NCBI GenBank assembly: GCA_050084985.1
Contig: JBITNC010000001.1
Coordinates: 143,406,001-143,470,000 of the forward strand
Direction: 5' to 3'
DNA from: Nageia nagi
Taxonomy: Eukaryota > Pinophyta
Length of the DNA: 64,000 bases
Shown: one piece after another, positions 46,673 to 57,480 of the stretch
Layout of the letters: the number at the start of each line of letters is the position of its first letter
How positions within the stretch are numbered: position 1 is the stretch's first letter
The notes under the pieces: generated by a model
The model's database searches: none
Seen by the model: the letters and a program-made list of their open reading frames with translations, nothing else
What the model was told of the DNA's origin: nothing
Translations under genes and position numbers: made by a program

Positions 46673-47805
46673 TGTTGATATGTGTTTTAGTACACCTAGG
46701 ACTATCTTTAAATGAACTAAAAGCATATACACATTTAATTATATGATAAACCTAAGCTACTTAACTTAGATTAACATCCATGAATAAGGGAATTAAAAAG
46801 TACAGTAGCAAAGTAATGAAATTACAAATGATATAAATATGTAAAACACAACTACACACATTAAAAACAAAAGAATCAAATGATAGATAAATACATGTGT
46901 ATCCTTACCTATATTGAGATCAAGTATATCATAAATGAACATATCAAAGAGTTTTGGCCTTGATATATGAACCCTAGATCCAAATGCATAAGAAATACCA
47001 ATGTAAGCATTAGACTCAAAGAGCTCAACATGGGAGTGGACCTCAACATGGGTGCTAAGGATCCTAAAGAATGAGATTTGCCAACAAGAATCAATGATAG
47101 AAAAGAAGATGACAAGTCAAACTAATAATATGATTGTATATGTGGATAATAGATATTCACTTGAGTGATAACAAGATTATAATCTAAATAAGTAGTATTT
47201 TTGTGTAGTGTATTGGTTATTGAGATGTAATCTTGACATACTTTCCCCATGGTAGAGATACTTACATTTATATCAGCATGATTCACCATTTAACCTCTTA
47301 TGTGAACATAGTAGCTGGAAGAAGAAACACCAGCATGGGCATTAGCCTTAGAGAATTCAGCATGGGTGCAAACCTCAATGTAGGTGCTAAGGATCCTAAA
47401 GAATGTAGTTTACCAACATGAATCAATGATAACAAAGAAGATGATAAGTCAAAATAAGCATATGATAGTGGATGTGGATACATATATTCATTTGAGTGAT
47501 AACAAGATTCTAATCTCAATAGGCAGTATTTGGAAATACCCAAGTGTAGGGTATTGGCTATTGAGATGTAATCTAAACATGCTTTCCCTAGGTTAGATAT
47601 ATGTACATTTATATTGGCATGATTCATTATTTAACCTCTTATGTGAAGGAAGTAGCCAAATTAGTGTATCTAACATAAAAAATAAGAATATAACCTAAGA
47701 GATATATGATAATATGATTGAAATATGACTAAATATGATTAATACATGTATGTAAGTTGCACCTAAGTGGGACTATCTTAAGGGGACCACTTTTAGGTGT
47801 CAACA
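46673..47805 (-). repeat. E5 5' LTR with internal tandem duplication
   Basis: TGTTGATATGTG...GGTGTCAACA, 1,133 bp, about 340 bp longer than the partner. About 46,979-47,305 and 47,306-47,650 are tandem copies; both contain 'gggtgctaaggatcctaaag', 'gagtgataacaagatt' and 'ttgagatgtaatct'. Short open frames inside the LTR are by-products. Confidence 0.88.
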
Positions 47806-47810
47806 TGGGA
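47806..47810. repeat. Target-site duplication of E5, right copy (TGGGA)
   Basis: Exact copy of 38,277-38,281. Confidence 0.9.
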
Positions 47811-49029
47811 CTTCATTACTTTTTCTTTTGATGTATCCTTGCCTTTTGCTTACCTCTTATCCTCCTTGGATACATTCTTTATTAGCATCTTCCAAACCAT
47901 TTTATTAAATAATTAATTAGTATTATATTATAAAAAATCAATTAATCAAATTTAAATATTAAATATCAAGGATAATATTTCATACCTTCTTATGGATGTC
48001 AATTGGTTTCATTGCTAAGTTTCCTTGGTTATGGATATGTTTCATCACTTTTTGTCTCATATGATCTCTAACCCTTTTTATATTCAACCTTTCTTATTGG
48101 AGAACTTTCTTCTCACTCTAGCCTTCACCAAATTTATGTTTTAGATTTTATATTATTCTTCTTTTTACTGCAAAATACACACATTATAACAAATTAGTTT
48201 TAGTGTCTTGAAATATTTAATGTAAAAGCCAAACATACATACCAAAAAATCATTCAAATAAAAAAAAACATACATACCAAAATCATCATACTTTTTTCAT
48301 AGCTTATCAAGTGTTTTTGCAAATTCTAGTGCTGTAGCATTCTTGATTTCTTTGTAAAAAGGTGAACCTAAAAAACATTTGAAATAACATTAGTAAATTA
48401 ATATATTTTTAATCAATATGTAAATTTATATTTTTCAAACATACACTATAACCATTTTCATCTTTTAGGACCTCTCCATTCAAGCTCACAAAAATTTAAA
48501 GATTTATTTATCCTTGAATTGTCGTTAATCTAGATTATTGATTTATTGACTCTGCAAAATAAATTGCATGGATCACATTACAATATGCTTCAAAATAAAA
48601 TTAAAATAAATTTTCATTACTTTTTAATAACTTAACTAATTATAAATAATTACCAGAAGTAGCACCCTGTCTCTGCAATGTGCTAGCATCACTTGATCCT
48701 CTAGCCTCCCCACCAATAAATATTCTCATCAATTCATCATGGGTGAACATATGTTTACACATTTCTACAATTCTCTTTAAATTATTTGATTATTCAAAAA
48801 AGTAATTAAATAAGTGATTGCATGTCCTACTTAATGAAATATAGATAATATTATTGGATCCTATGTTGATATTACATAATACATATGGATACTTACAAGC
48901 TTGTTTTATTTATTTTTTATAATATCATCTTGATCTTTATCTGCATCCTTTCATTTTTATTTATTTCTCTTATCTTGATCTTTATCATCCTTATTTTTGC
49001 ACCCCATACATGCTCAATGGTGATCACTA
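47806..49029 (-). pseudogene. Intron-rich gene of unknown family, 5' part (split by E5)
   Basis: Minus-strand exons with splice-like borders, in order: about 49,029-48,897 (after TTCTTTTAG; ACMGCKNKDDKDQDKRNK, charged, then CTTGTAAGT); about 48,776-48,654 (RIVEMCKHMFTHDELMRIFI, GGEARGSSDASTLQRQGATS, then GTAATT); about 48,556-48,448 (after TTTTGCAG; SRLTTIQG, IFVSLNGEVLKDENGYS, then GTATGT); about 48,370-48,285 (after TTTTTTAG; GSPFYKEIKNATALEFAKTL, then GTATGT); about 48,170-47,987; then NVSKEDKR, AKGKDTSKEKVMKS up to the E5 junction. The frame passes through the TSD into SQLVKLGCNIM at 38,281. Several stops show it is no longer coding. No family recognised. Confidence 0.6.
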
Positions 49030-51005
49030 AAAGAAAGTAAATAAAAGTTGATTGATGTTATTATTATAGAATAAAAAGCAAATATCTAATTTGCATTCTA
49101 CTATAATTTGCCAAAATATATCCATAACAATGTATGAACTACTTGATATGCATACAAAAACAACATACATATTTAAATATTTTCCATTGTACAACTCTGA
49201 AAAAAATAGGCATAGAAATTAAAAGTTATGTATATGCATCATTTGAAAAAATAAATAGGCATAAAATTGTGAATTCTTCACTAATAGGGATTCCTTAATA
49301 GTGATGACTGAGAAACACTGAAGGAAACATAAATTAATCAAAATCCCAATGTATTTTAGATATCTTAATAGCTTCTAAGGATTTTTTTATACTTTGTACA
49401 ACAAAGGGACCAATAATTTTAATGGGGATAGAATCCACTAAAAGGATGGGTAGGTTTATCACTCACTTGATGCCATTTGACATAAAGTATCATCTCTTAT
49501 CAACAATAATTGATAAGTCATCCAATGAATCTTAAATATTTAGGAATACAATAAAGTTTCCATAGTAGTATACATGAGTGGAAATTAGGACTATGGAGCA
49601 TATTTGAAAGATTTTGTATAAGGAGAGTTTCTTAATAAACCAATAAGAAAGATTACTTTCAACCTTATAGACTATGTATTTCCATAACTTTGTAGGGGAT
49701 ATTTGAAAGGTAAAGGATGTACATGGGAATTTGAATGGGGTGAACATTAAGGTAAGTAGAAGAGTTTAATAACTGCATCTAGAATTAGAGTTTTGCATCT
49801 AGGTTTGACTTTGAACTATTGAGCTTCATAACCTCACTAATATGTGAAAGAAATTAGAAATAACTATTAAGGTTTAAAGTAATAGATGTTATGTTTACAT
49901 TTCTATGAAAATTATTTGAGTTAAATCAATTTTGTGTGGTGGAGCATAAATAGATATTATAAGTTTTTTAAAACTTGGTTATCTCACATTGTTTTTCTAC
50001 TTTCACTTTGTTAACCCTCAATATGCCATTCTCATTATGAGTATAAATTTCTAGTATAACAAGAATATTATTATGATATTTCACTCATAGCATAATAATT
50101 TTATATATTAAATAATTTTCCATTGAGAGTAACTATATGGGTCTAATTCTTGTTTCCTTTCCTCTCTACCTTTTCTTTACATTTTTATTGATGTTATTGC
50201 CAAATGTACATTTATAAAATAATAAAAAAAATATTTAATGTTACATCTACAAATGTCTCTATGGATATTTAACCTTAGATTTTTTTAAAATATCCATATT
50301 TGGGATATCCAATTTTAATGGAGTATTACTTACATGAAATTTAGAAACACCTATTCTAAATATTATTATGTATTCTACAAATCTATTATCAGATAGTATA
50401 TTACCTTAGTCTCCATTTAGGGATATAAGAAACAAATTGGAATGGACCTCCCTTCCCTTCTAATTCTTATGATTCTGATAAAGATTTATGGGTCATTTAT
50501 CATATTTAACATTTGGTGGAATTAATAAAGTATTAAGTTTTGGGTTTGATAAAAAGGTAATGGTGTCTAGGATAGTCTCTCAATACAAGCTTTGAACTTA
50601 ACTTGGACTTATATATAGACTCTTTATGTAGCTTACATTTCTTAGGTTCCTTAGATATATGTTTAGAAATTTTATAATGAAGGGCATTTTTACCATGGTA
50701 AACTATTTTTTCTATTTTTACCATGGTAAACTATTTTTTCTAATCGATTAAGGAATGAATTTTTTGGTAATTCATTAAATTTAGGCTCAAAGTTATATTT
50801 ACTAATATAAAAAATATTAAATAAATTAAAGAGATCATAATTGATTATGTTATTCATAAGATCAATATTTATTTTCATGTTCCTTTATGGAAGGACTAGT
50901 GATGGTATTTAGACAAAACACTTTAAAAAACAAAGCCAAATTAAGGCATGATTAGCTTTCTCACTAGCTACACATGATATGGTCCATAAAGATAGTTCAC
51001 CTATA
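49030..51005. other. Unassigned region, with weak minus-strand frames near 50.5-50.9 kb
   Basis: Mostly AT-rich sequence without recognised domains. Two minus-strand frames (50,878-50,690 and 50,724-50,533) share IVYHGKN because of a tandem duplication and may be remnants of one frame (LPKNSFLNRLEKIVYHGKN, KISKHISKEPKKCKLHKES). No family recognised. Confidence 0.4.
50686..50741. repeat. Perfect 28-bp tandem duplication
   Basis: Two identical units (50,686-50,713 and 50,714-50,741), each containing the palindrome TTTACCATGGTAAA. Being identical in heavily mutated surroundings, it is recent. Confidence 0.9.
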
Positions 51006-51009
51006 GCGA

Positions 51010-53179
51010 TTCCCTATCTCACCAAAATATAGATTATTTAAATATTTTTTCCAACTTATCTCACAAGAAAAGAGAATTACTTTCTAAGTATAAAATAAAA
51101 ATATTTGTACAAGAACAAATAAAAACCACAGAAGAGATTTACCTTCTTTGCCTCTTTATTTTGTGGAGCTTGAATCAATCCTTGACCCCTCTCACTTTAC
51201 AATGATTAGTGTATTTTCCACTCTTCCTTATCCCTTAAACTAGTAAAAATCTCACTTCACCCAAAACAAATCAAGCTGGTTAGTCTTCCTTTTATAAATT
51301 AAGGAATCTAACTTTATAAAATATTATGGTTACAATTATTTTACCTTAGCACATGTAGAGATCATCCAAGTTATGGTCACCAACTCATCCTCTCCCTACC
51401 TAGCCTCCATGAATTTGTTGTGTTGAACATCCATGGGCACCATGGTTTATAACCAAAATTTGGTCCATGTGAAAAATGATTTCTGAATGGATATAGATAT
51501 GGCATTGCCATTTTGTCATAGTATATGACTAGCGAGTTTTACCTCATTTCTTATTTTTACATGTGCATGGGTACTTCCTTGGTATTCACAACACTTGGAA
51601 GCTGAAATCCTACACAAGCCAACTTCTCATCAATAACAAAAGAATCTTTGATCTCATGAAATTGTTTAGGTTCTTTCAAAACTATAGCATTGTTCTTTTC
51701 TTTATCTTTCCCTTGATCAAACTACCTAGGTTCTCATTTGAGATATAGTATCCAACACCCTTGTTTAACATGACCATCCTTGTCACAATGATAGTAATGT
51801 ACTTTTTTTTTCTTATCCTCCTCTTTTATGGTGGAAGCAACAACTTTATCTTTTCCTTTATACTTGTATTGGTAATCCTTTCGATCATACTTTCCATGAT
51901 CTTCCATATATTGTGCTTGTACACATACTTCATCCAAATCCATAGGTTTGAAAGGTAAAATGGTGTGATGAAGATAGCTATGAAAGCCTCCAATATAATT
52001 CAATAAACATGCATCATATTTCAAAGACTCACCAAGCAAGGTAGCTCTTTTTTTGAAATCAATGGTGTACTCTTGAACACTTTATCCTTTCAACTACTTG
52101 AAGTTATACCACTTCATGGTTTGCTTTTGATGATAAGCCAAGTGGGTAGAACTAATCTCAAAATAATTCTTTGAATGTATTCCACCTTATCACTAGAACA
52201 TCATAAAAACTTGTAATAGAATCCAAATAGGCTTCCCACAAAACTAGAGCATGTCCCTCCAACTTTAGGGTAGTTTTTTGATTTTAACCTTATCACTTTC
52301 AATCTTTTGGACTCAAAAATAGGACTCCATTTACTTAAACCATTGGTTAAGCTTTTCAGGATCCATCTCTCCTCCAAAGGATTTGAGCTCAAATTTTACC
52401 TTCAGCTTCAAGAGAAATCTTTTTTTGATTCAAGAACTCTCTCCAATCATATTCTCTTTTCCTTTAGCTCCATGATCTTAATTCTTTTGCAAACTCACAA
52501 TAGTATAAACTAGGTTACTCAATGTCTCCTTGATTATTTTAAGTGTTTTCAAAAACTCTTCTAACATCAAATTTTCTTCAACCATTCCAACTTCTCTTTG
52601 TTGTCTCAACCAAATTCTTGATCCAATCTCAAGATCCTATTCAACAATCTCTCCTTCACCTCTTTGCTTTGGGATCTAGTAATCATGCAAAATAATTGCA
52701 ACCAAACAAAACCTTATGAAGATAGATTCAATAAATTTCCATAATTAAAAAAGATCTGATACCTCTATGATTTATAATATTATTTTTTTCTAATGGATGC
52801 ATATAAATTTTGCTTATTTTCCCACAAGAAATAAAATAATTAAATTCACTAAGTGCATAACATACTCAAACTAGTAAAATAAGTCCACAAGAAAGATTAC
52901 ACCAAAATCAAGCTCTCTTATTTTTTTGGTGTTTATTAATTCACCCAAGATTATCACTTTATTACAACACTTAGAAAATTCTTCTCCTCCTTATTTTACT
53001 CACTATGGACTAGCAAAATTCTCATTTCATCCAAAAAAAATCAAGCTAGTTAGTCTTCCTTTTATAAATTAAGGAAGGTAACTTTACAAAATATTATGGT
53101 TAAAATTCTTTTGACTTAGCACATGTAGAGATCATCTAAGTTGTGGCTACCAACTCATCTTCTCCCTACCTGGCCTCCA
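51010..53179 (-). mobile_element. E6: small LTR-gag-LTR element
   Basis: Two direct repeats of about 0.4 kb (about 51,010-51,419 and 52,767-53,179) share 'agtcttccttttataaatta', 'aaatattatggtta' and 'agcacatgtagagatcat'. In minus sense both begin TGGAGGC and contain a TATA box (TTTATAAAAGG). Directly inside the right repeat the minus strand reads GGTATCAGATC, close to the initiator-Met tRNA primer site TGGTATCAGAGC. Only gag lies between. This is the layout of TR-GAG type non-autonomous elements. Polypurine tract and target duplication were not found, so the exact ends are uncertain. Confidence 0.65.
51600..52640 (-). pseudogene. E6 gag, decayed
   Basis: Minus-strand frames in order: VKFELKSFGGEMDPEKLNQW and MESYF..VQKIESDKVKI (the 'pkFnG..d.e.l..Wl..me.yf' block); WYNFK..LKG followed by SVQEYTIDFKKRATLLGESL and LNYIGGFHSYLHHTI; then AQYMEDHGKYDRKDYQYKYK. 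A zinc knuckle follows: HYYHCDKDGHVKQGC. The CX2CX4HX4C pattern is complete except that the first Cys is Tyr. Gag binds and packages RNA. The 101-codon open frame 52,039-51,734 is the best preserved part. No protease or pol follows. Confidence 0.82.
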
Positions 53180-54780
53180 CCAAATTAGTAATAAGCACTT
53201 AAACAAATTACAAACTATAAAATTTCTCACTTGCAAATTTTAATAATAGCTCACACATGAATATATGTCTTCCCTCCTATTTTTAAGGGAGAGTAAAACA
53301 ATAATACCATTATTTTTAACATATATTTCTCCCTTCCTATTTTAAAGGGAAAACAATAGTCTATTTTAAAAAATATCCCTCACAAATATTTTTAAAATAC
53401 CACAATCTAAAAATATTCAAATCAACTAAAAATAATAATAGGCCCAAAATATCCTTAACAACCACCTTCACTCAACATCTATCACTTGTCAACTATAGCA
53501 AGCATTTTGAAAAGTCAAAGGGAAGCTTTTTTTATCAAATACACCACCCAAACTTCATGTGATATTTTGAATATTTGCCATTAAGTGTATGCCACATAAT
53601 TTGTAAGTATATTTTAGATGCCTTTATTCTATATTTTTTATTATTGATTGGACATCCATATGATAGAGCTGATGTGGCTACCATGTCAGTCATCAAATTT
53701 ATTTATTTTTCTTCAAAAATTCAAATTGCAAGATTCTTCTAAGACATTGTATTCAACTTTCCTCTTTATATGTTGAAGAGATAAATAATTAGAATTGATA
53801 TTTTATTTTCATTGCGAAAAAAAAAAAATAGTGCCAAATTATTTAAGATTTCTATATTTTTGATTTTATAATTAAATAAAATCTTAATAATTAAATCTTA
53901 TTTTATACTTTATTAAATACTATTAAAAGTTGGTGAATATTAGTTTATCCACTAAGAAAATATATTCTATAATATAAATAATTAAATCTTAATAATTTCT
54001 TATAATATGTACATACTACTAAAGGTATGTTATGAAGCCAATTTTCTATACATCTTCCAATTATTTAAATGTGATTATAATTTCATGTTAATTTAAAAAA
54101 GAAGCAAGGTTTTGGAGAACAAATAAACAAAGAGAGTTTCAAAGTTGTGAGAGATTCGAACATACCATTTCTTGCATTTTTATTTTTATGTTGCTCCCAC
54201 TTGGCTGTAAATTCATTTTAGGATTTGGGGGAATTTAATTGGGATGTCTTGCTATAATTTCATGGGTGTATTGTTGAGAATTTCATAGGGTTGTCCTAAT
54301 TTTTAAAACCTTTCTAGAATTTTTACTATAAACATTTGAAAACCCTCTAAAATTGAAAAACACTAGCATCTTAAGTGCAAATTCATGAGAAAATTAAAAA
54401 ATGCAAGTAGAAATATACTTACATCTATGAAAATATGGAATAATGAAGAAGAAATAGGTACAAACCCTCTGTCCTACAAGAAAATAGAAACCCCTATCAG
54501 TAAACATGATAAAAAATAAAAAATACAAACTTGAATTCGAGTTAAACCAACTAGGATTGAAGTTACATGATTTAGAAGAACACTTACTTGGTGCTCCCCT
54601 ACTTGAAAATCAATTTTAAACACTCTTTGACCCACAAATGGATCTAATAAAAATGACAAGAAGTTGCCTTTTTTATTTTTGAGATATTAGTGTAATTTGA
54701 TGCAAAAAAGGATGCAAATTTGCATTCTTTTTTACATCTAAAACTGCATTGAAATTTGATTATTATATATATAAAAAACA
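53180..54780. other. Unassigned AT-rich DNA with a short hairpin
   Basis: No coding sequence recognised; a minus-strand frame at 54,659-54,474 has no known motif. An inverted repeat with 20-bp arms (two mismatches, no loop) lies at 54,699-54,738, centred on GCAAATTTGC. Confidence 0.5.
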
Positions 54781-54787
54781 AGATTAG

Positions 54788-56450
54788 TTGTTACTGGTTA
54801 GGGTTAGCAGCTACGATTAGTGGTTAGTGGTTAGGGTTAGGGGTTAGGTATTAATAAAATAAAATAAAATATTAATTATATAATATAAATAAATTATATT
54901 AAAATTAAAGTATTAATTATAGAGAAAATATCAAAAATATCCCTATAATTTCATATAATATAAAAAATACCCCTATATTTTTTAAAATATTGAAAATATG
55001 CCTAGAGATAAAAATTAAAAAAAATACATGAATAAATATGGAATATAAAAACTACTATCAAACTAAAAATAATATAATTTCTCTAATATACTATAATATA
55101 TTATCTATTAACTAAATATAAATATATACTATTTAAATTAATAAAAATATAATATAATTAATTATTTAATACATTTTCATGTATATAATTTTCATGTAAT
55201 AATTGTTTTGGATATTTTACCTTAAAAGAATTGTATACATGAAAAAGATTTAAATAATTTATTATATTAAATTTTTATTAATTTAAATAATGTATATTTA
55301 TATTTGATTAATAGTAAATATATTAAATTATATTATATAAAATATATTATTTTTAGTTTAATAGAAGTTTTCTTATTCAATATTTATTCATATATAAATA
55401 ATTATCTTTTTATTTTTTTCACTAGGGGTATTTTCAATAGTTCAAAAAATATAGGGGTATTTTTGATATTACATGAAATTATAGGGCTATTTTGGATATT
55501 TTCCCTTAATTATAAAGGGTTAGTGTTAAGGTTAGGGTTAGTGCTTAGGGTTAAGGGTTAGGTATTAATAACATAAAATAAAATATTAATGATATTAGGG
55601 TTAGCAGTGGTTAAGGTTTATTAGTTAGGGTTAATGGTTAGTGGTTAGGATTAATGGTTAGTAGTTAGGGTTAGGGTTAGTGGTTAGTGTTAAGGTTAGG
55701 GTTAGTTGTTAGGGTTTAGTGGTTAGGGTTAGTGGTTAGAGTTAGTAGTTAGGATTAGTAGTGGTTAAGGTTTAGTAGCTAGGGTTAGGGTTAGTGGTTA
55801 GGTTTAGTAGTTAGTGGTTAGGGTTAGGGTTAGGGTTAGTGGTTAGGATTAGTAGTTAGTGGTTAGGGTTAGGGTTAGGGTTAGACATGGGTAGTGGTTA
55901 GTGGTTAGGGTTAGTGGTTAAGGTTAGGATTACTAGTGGTTAAGGTTAAGGTTAGGGTTAATGGTTAGAGTTAGGGTTAGAGTTAGTAGTGGTTAGGGTT
56001 AGCATTAGTAGTTAAGGTTAGGGTTAGGTTTAGGTTTAGTGTTAGTAGTTAGTGGCTAAGGTTAGGGTTAGTGGTTAAGGTTAGGATTAGGGTTAGTAGT
56101 GGTTACCATTAAGGTTAGTGGTTAAGGTTTAATAGTTAGGGTTAGGATTAGTGTTAGTTTTTAGTGGTTAGTGGTTAGGGTTAGGGTTAGTAGTGGTTAG
56201 TGTTAAGGTTAAGAGTAAGGGTATAGGATAAGGGGTTAAGGGTTAGGGGCCAGTAAGGGTTAGGGGCTAGTGTTAAGGTTAGAGGTAAGGATAAGGGAAT
56301 ATGAGTAAGTAGTTAGGATCAATTAGTTGTTAATGTTTAGGTGCTAGTGCATGGTAAGTGGTTAGTGCTAATGTTAGGGGTAAGTGTGAGAGAACTTAAG
56401 GGTTAGTATTAAGGTTAGGGGTTTATGGTTAGTGTTAAAGGTAAGGGTAA
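54788..56450. repeat. Degenerate TTAGGG-type telomere-like array, interrupted
   Basis: Blocks at 54,788-54,850 and 55,516-56,450 consist of GGTTAG, GGGTTAG and GTGGTTAG words. The longest clean runs are three to four TTAGGG units, near 55,818 and 55,862. The plant-type TTTAGGG appears only sporadically ('ggtttag'). A 600-bp hairpin lies between the blocks. Confidence 0.85.
54913..55513. mobile_element. Long inverted-repeat (hairpin/MITE-like) insertion in the telomere-like array
   Basis: The left arm 54,913-55,200 and right arm 55,226-55,513 are reverse complements along about 290 bp with modest mismatch. Pairs include 'aatacccctatattttt' against 'aaaaatataggggtattt' and 'tttaaattaataaaaat' against 'atttttattaatttaaat'. 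It is very AT-rich and has no coding sequence. Flanking words 'gggttaggtattaata' occur on both sides (about 54,840 and 55,555). A transcript would fold into one long hairpin. Confidence 0.85.
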
Positions 56451-56469
56451 GGTCCATGAAAGTTATCAA

Positions 56470-57480
56470 TCTCATAAGGTAGGATTAAAACATAATACAA
56501 TATGGGTGAATAAAGAGAATTATTTGAAGCACATAAAAATATTTATGAGACAAATTCATAAATATATCCATGGTGCAAAAAACTTGTTGCTTACCATCAT
56601 CTTTTGTACATCAACACAAGAGAAACCATACTTTGTCCACATTTTTCCTTTAAATTATTAATAACCTATACAATCTCATATTTATGTCTAACTTTTTGTG
56701 GGGTACTTACATCCCAATTAGATTGCCATTATCTATAAAGAGCCCAAACAAAAGTTTTCCTAGGAAATATTTTCATAAGCCCAACTTCAAGTTTCTCCCC
56801 ATTCATAACATAAGAAAATATATTGAGAAATTTGGTGCTCATTTTCTTTCCAACCTCAAATTTTCCACAAGTCATCTAGAATATATCTTTTTACCACTTA
56901 ATTAAATACTCACTATGATGGTATTTTCTATCTAACCATCTCATCTGTACATTGAGTGGATGCAATGATACAACTTTATTAATAGGAGCATAATAACGAG
57001 TTATTCCATCATCTTCATTATATAAAGCCCAAATTCAATTTTCCTTCTAGTAATTTTCCATTATATCTTGGTCAAAATTATAAAAATCTCCATCCATCAA
57101 ATCTATAGAAATTAATATTTTCCATTCATCCCATCATTCTCTTATATGTTTTCACCTCTTTCTACTTCATTTGAACTCTTTGTATGGTATTTAATGGACA
57201 TAATTACAACCTCAATAGGTCCACTAAAATATGAGCATTGGATTGTTTATCTTTCTTGGGATATAGGAAACTCTTTCATATTTTTACAAGAGGAATAAAT
57301 AACACAAAATGTGGGTGTAGTATTATTTTCAATCAAAGTGGATGGGTTGTAATGACTAGTAGTTATTATGTTTGAGGGTGCAATACCCTATATAGCCTTC
57401 CATGCAATAGAAGTAGGGATGTCCTAATACTTCTCATTTAATGAATTTCCAATTTAAGTATTGATATTTGTAAAATTATT
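56470..57480 (-). pseudogene. DUF3444 (DnaJ-associated) gene remnant
   Basis: Minus-strand frames give EFGLYNEDDGITRYYAPINK, VVSLHPLNVQMRWLDRK, MTCGKFEVGKKMSTKFLNIF, IFPRKTFVWALYR, WQSNWDVSTPQKVRHKYEIV and YEFVSQIFL. These match, in order, the plant DUF3444 domain ('iWalYdd.DgMPR.Ya.I.kV', 'f...WL', 'sCG.F..g......n.FSh', 'I.PrkGevWAlY.nW', 'Y..veV', 'iP..e..rFSHqv'). In plants the domain usually follows a J-domain, which is not visible here. Upstream (to about 57,480) a linker-like frame lacks landmarks. Several TAG/TGA stops, so a pseudogene or retrocopy fragment; no introns evident in the matched part. Confidence 0.8.

Larger units (their letters stand above)
38282..47805 (-). mobile_element. 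E5: complete non-autonomous LTR retrotransposon with gag and antisense plant mobile domain gene
   Basis: Minus strand: 5' LTR 46,673-47,805, primer site 46,659-46,670, gag 46,317 to about 43,800, PMD gene on the plus strand 40,540-42,725, polypurine tract beside 39,077, 3' LTR 38,282-39,076. A perfect 5-bp duplication (TGGGA) flanks it. No RT, RNase H or integrase motif was found inside. The LTR is the TGTTGA family shared with the gag-pol element E3, so E5 looks like a non-autonomous relative of E3. Its layout equals that of E2, whose LTRs are unrelated. It is inserted in an exon of the split gene. Confidence 0.9.

Noticed and set aside
46909-47627. Minus-strand ORFs containing HSLGSLAPMLR-like phrases, with similar ones at 38,489-38,695 and 7,261-7,455
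   Set aside because: They recur because the TGTTGA-family LTR recurs; no start context or domain supports a protein.
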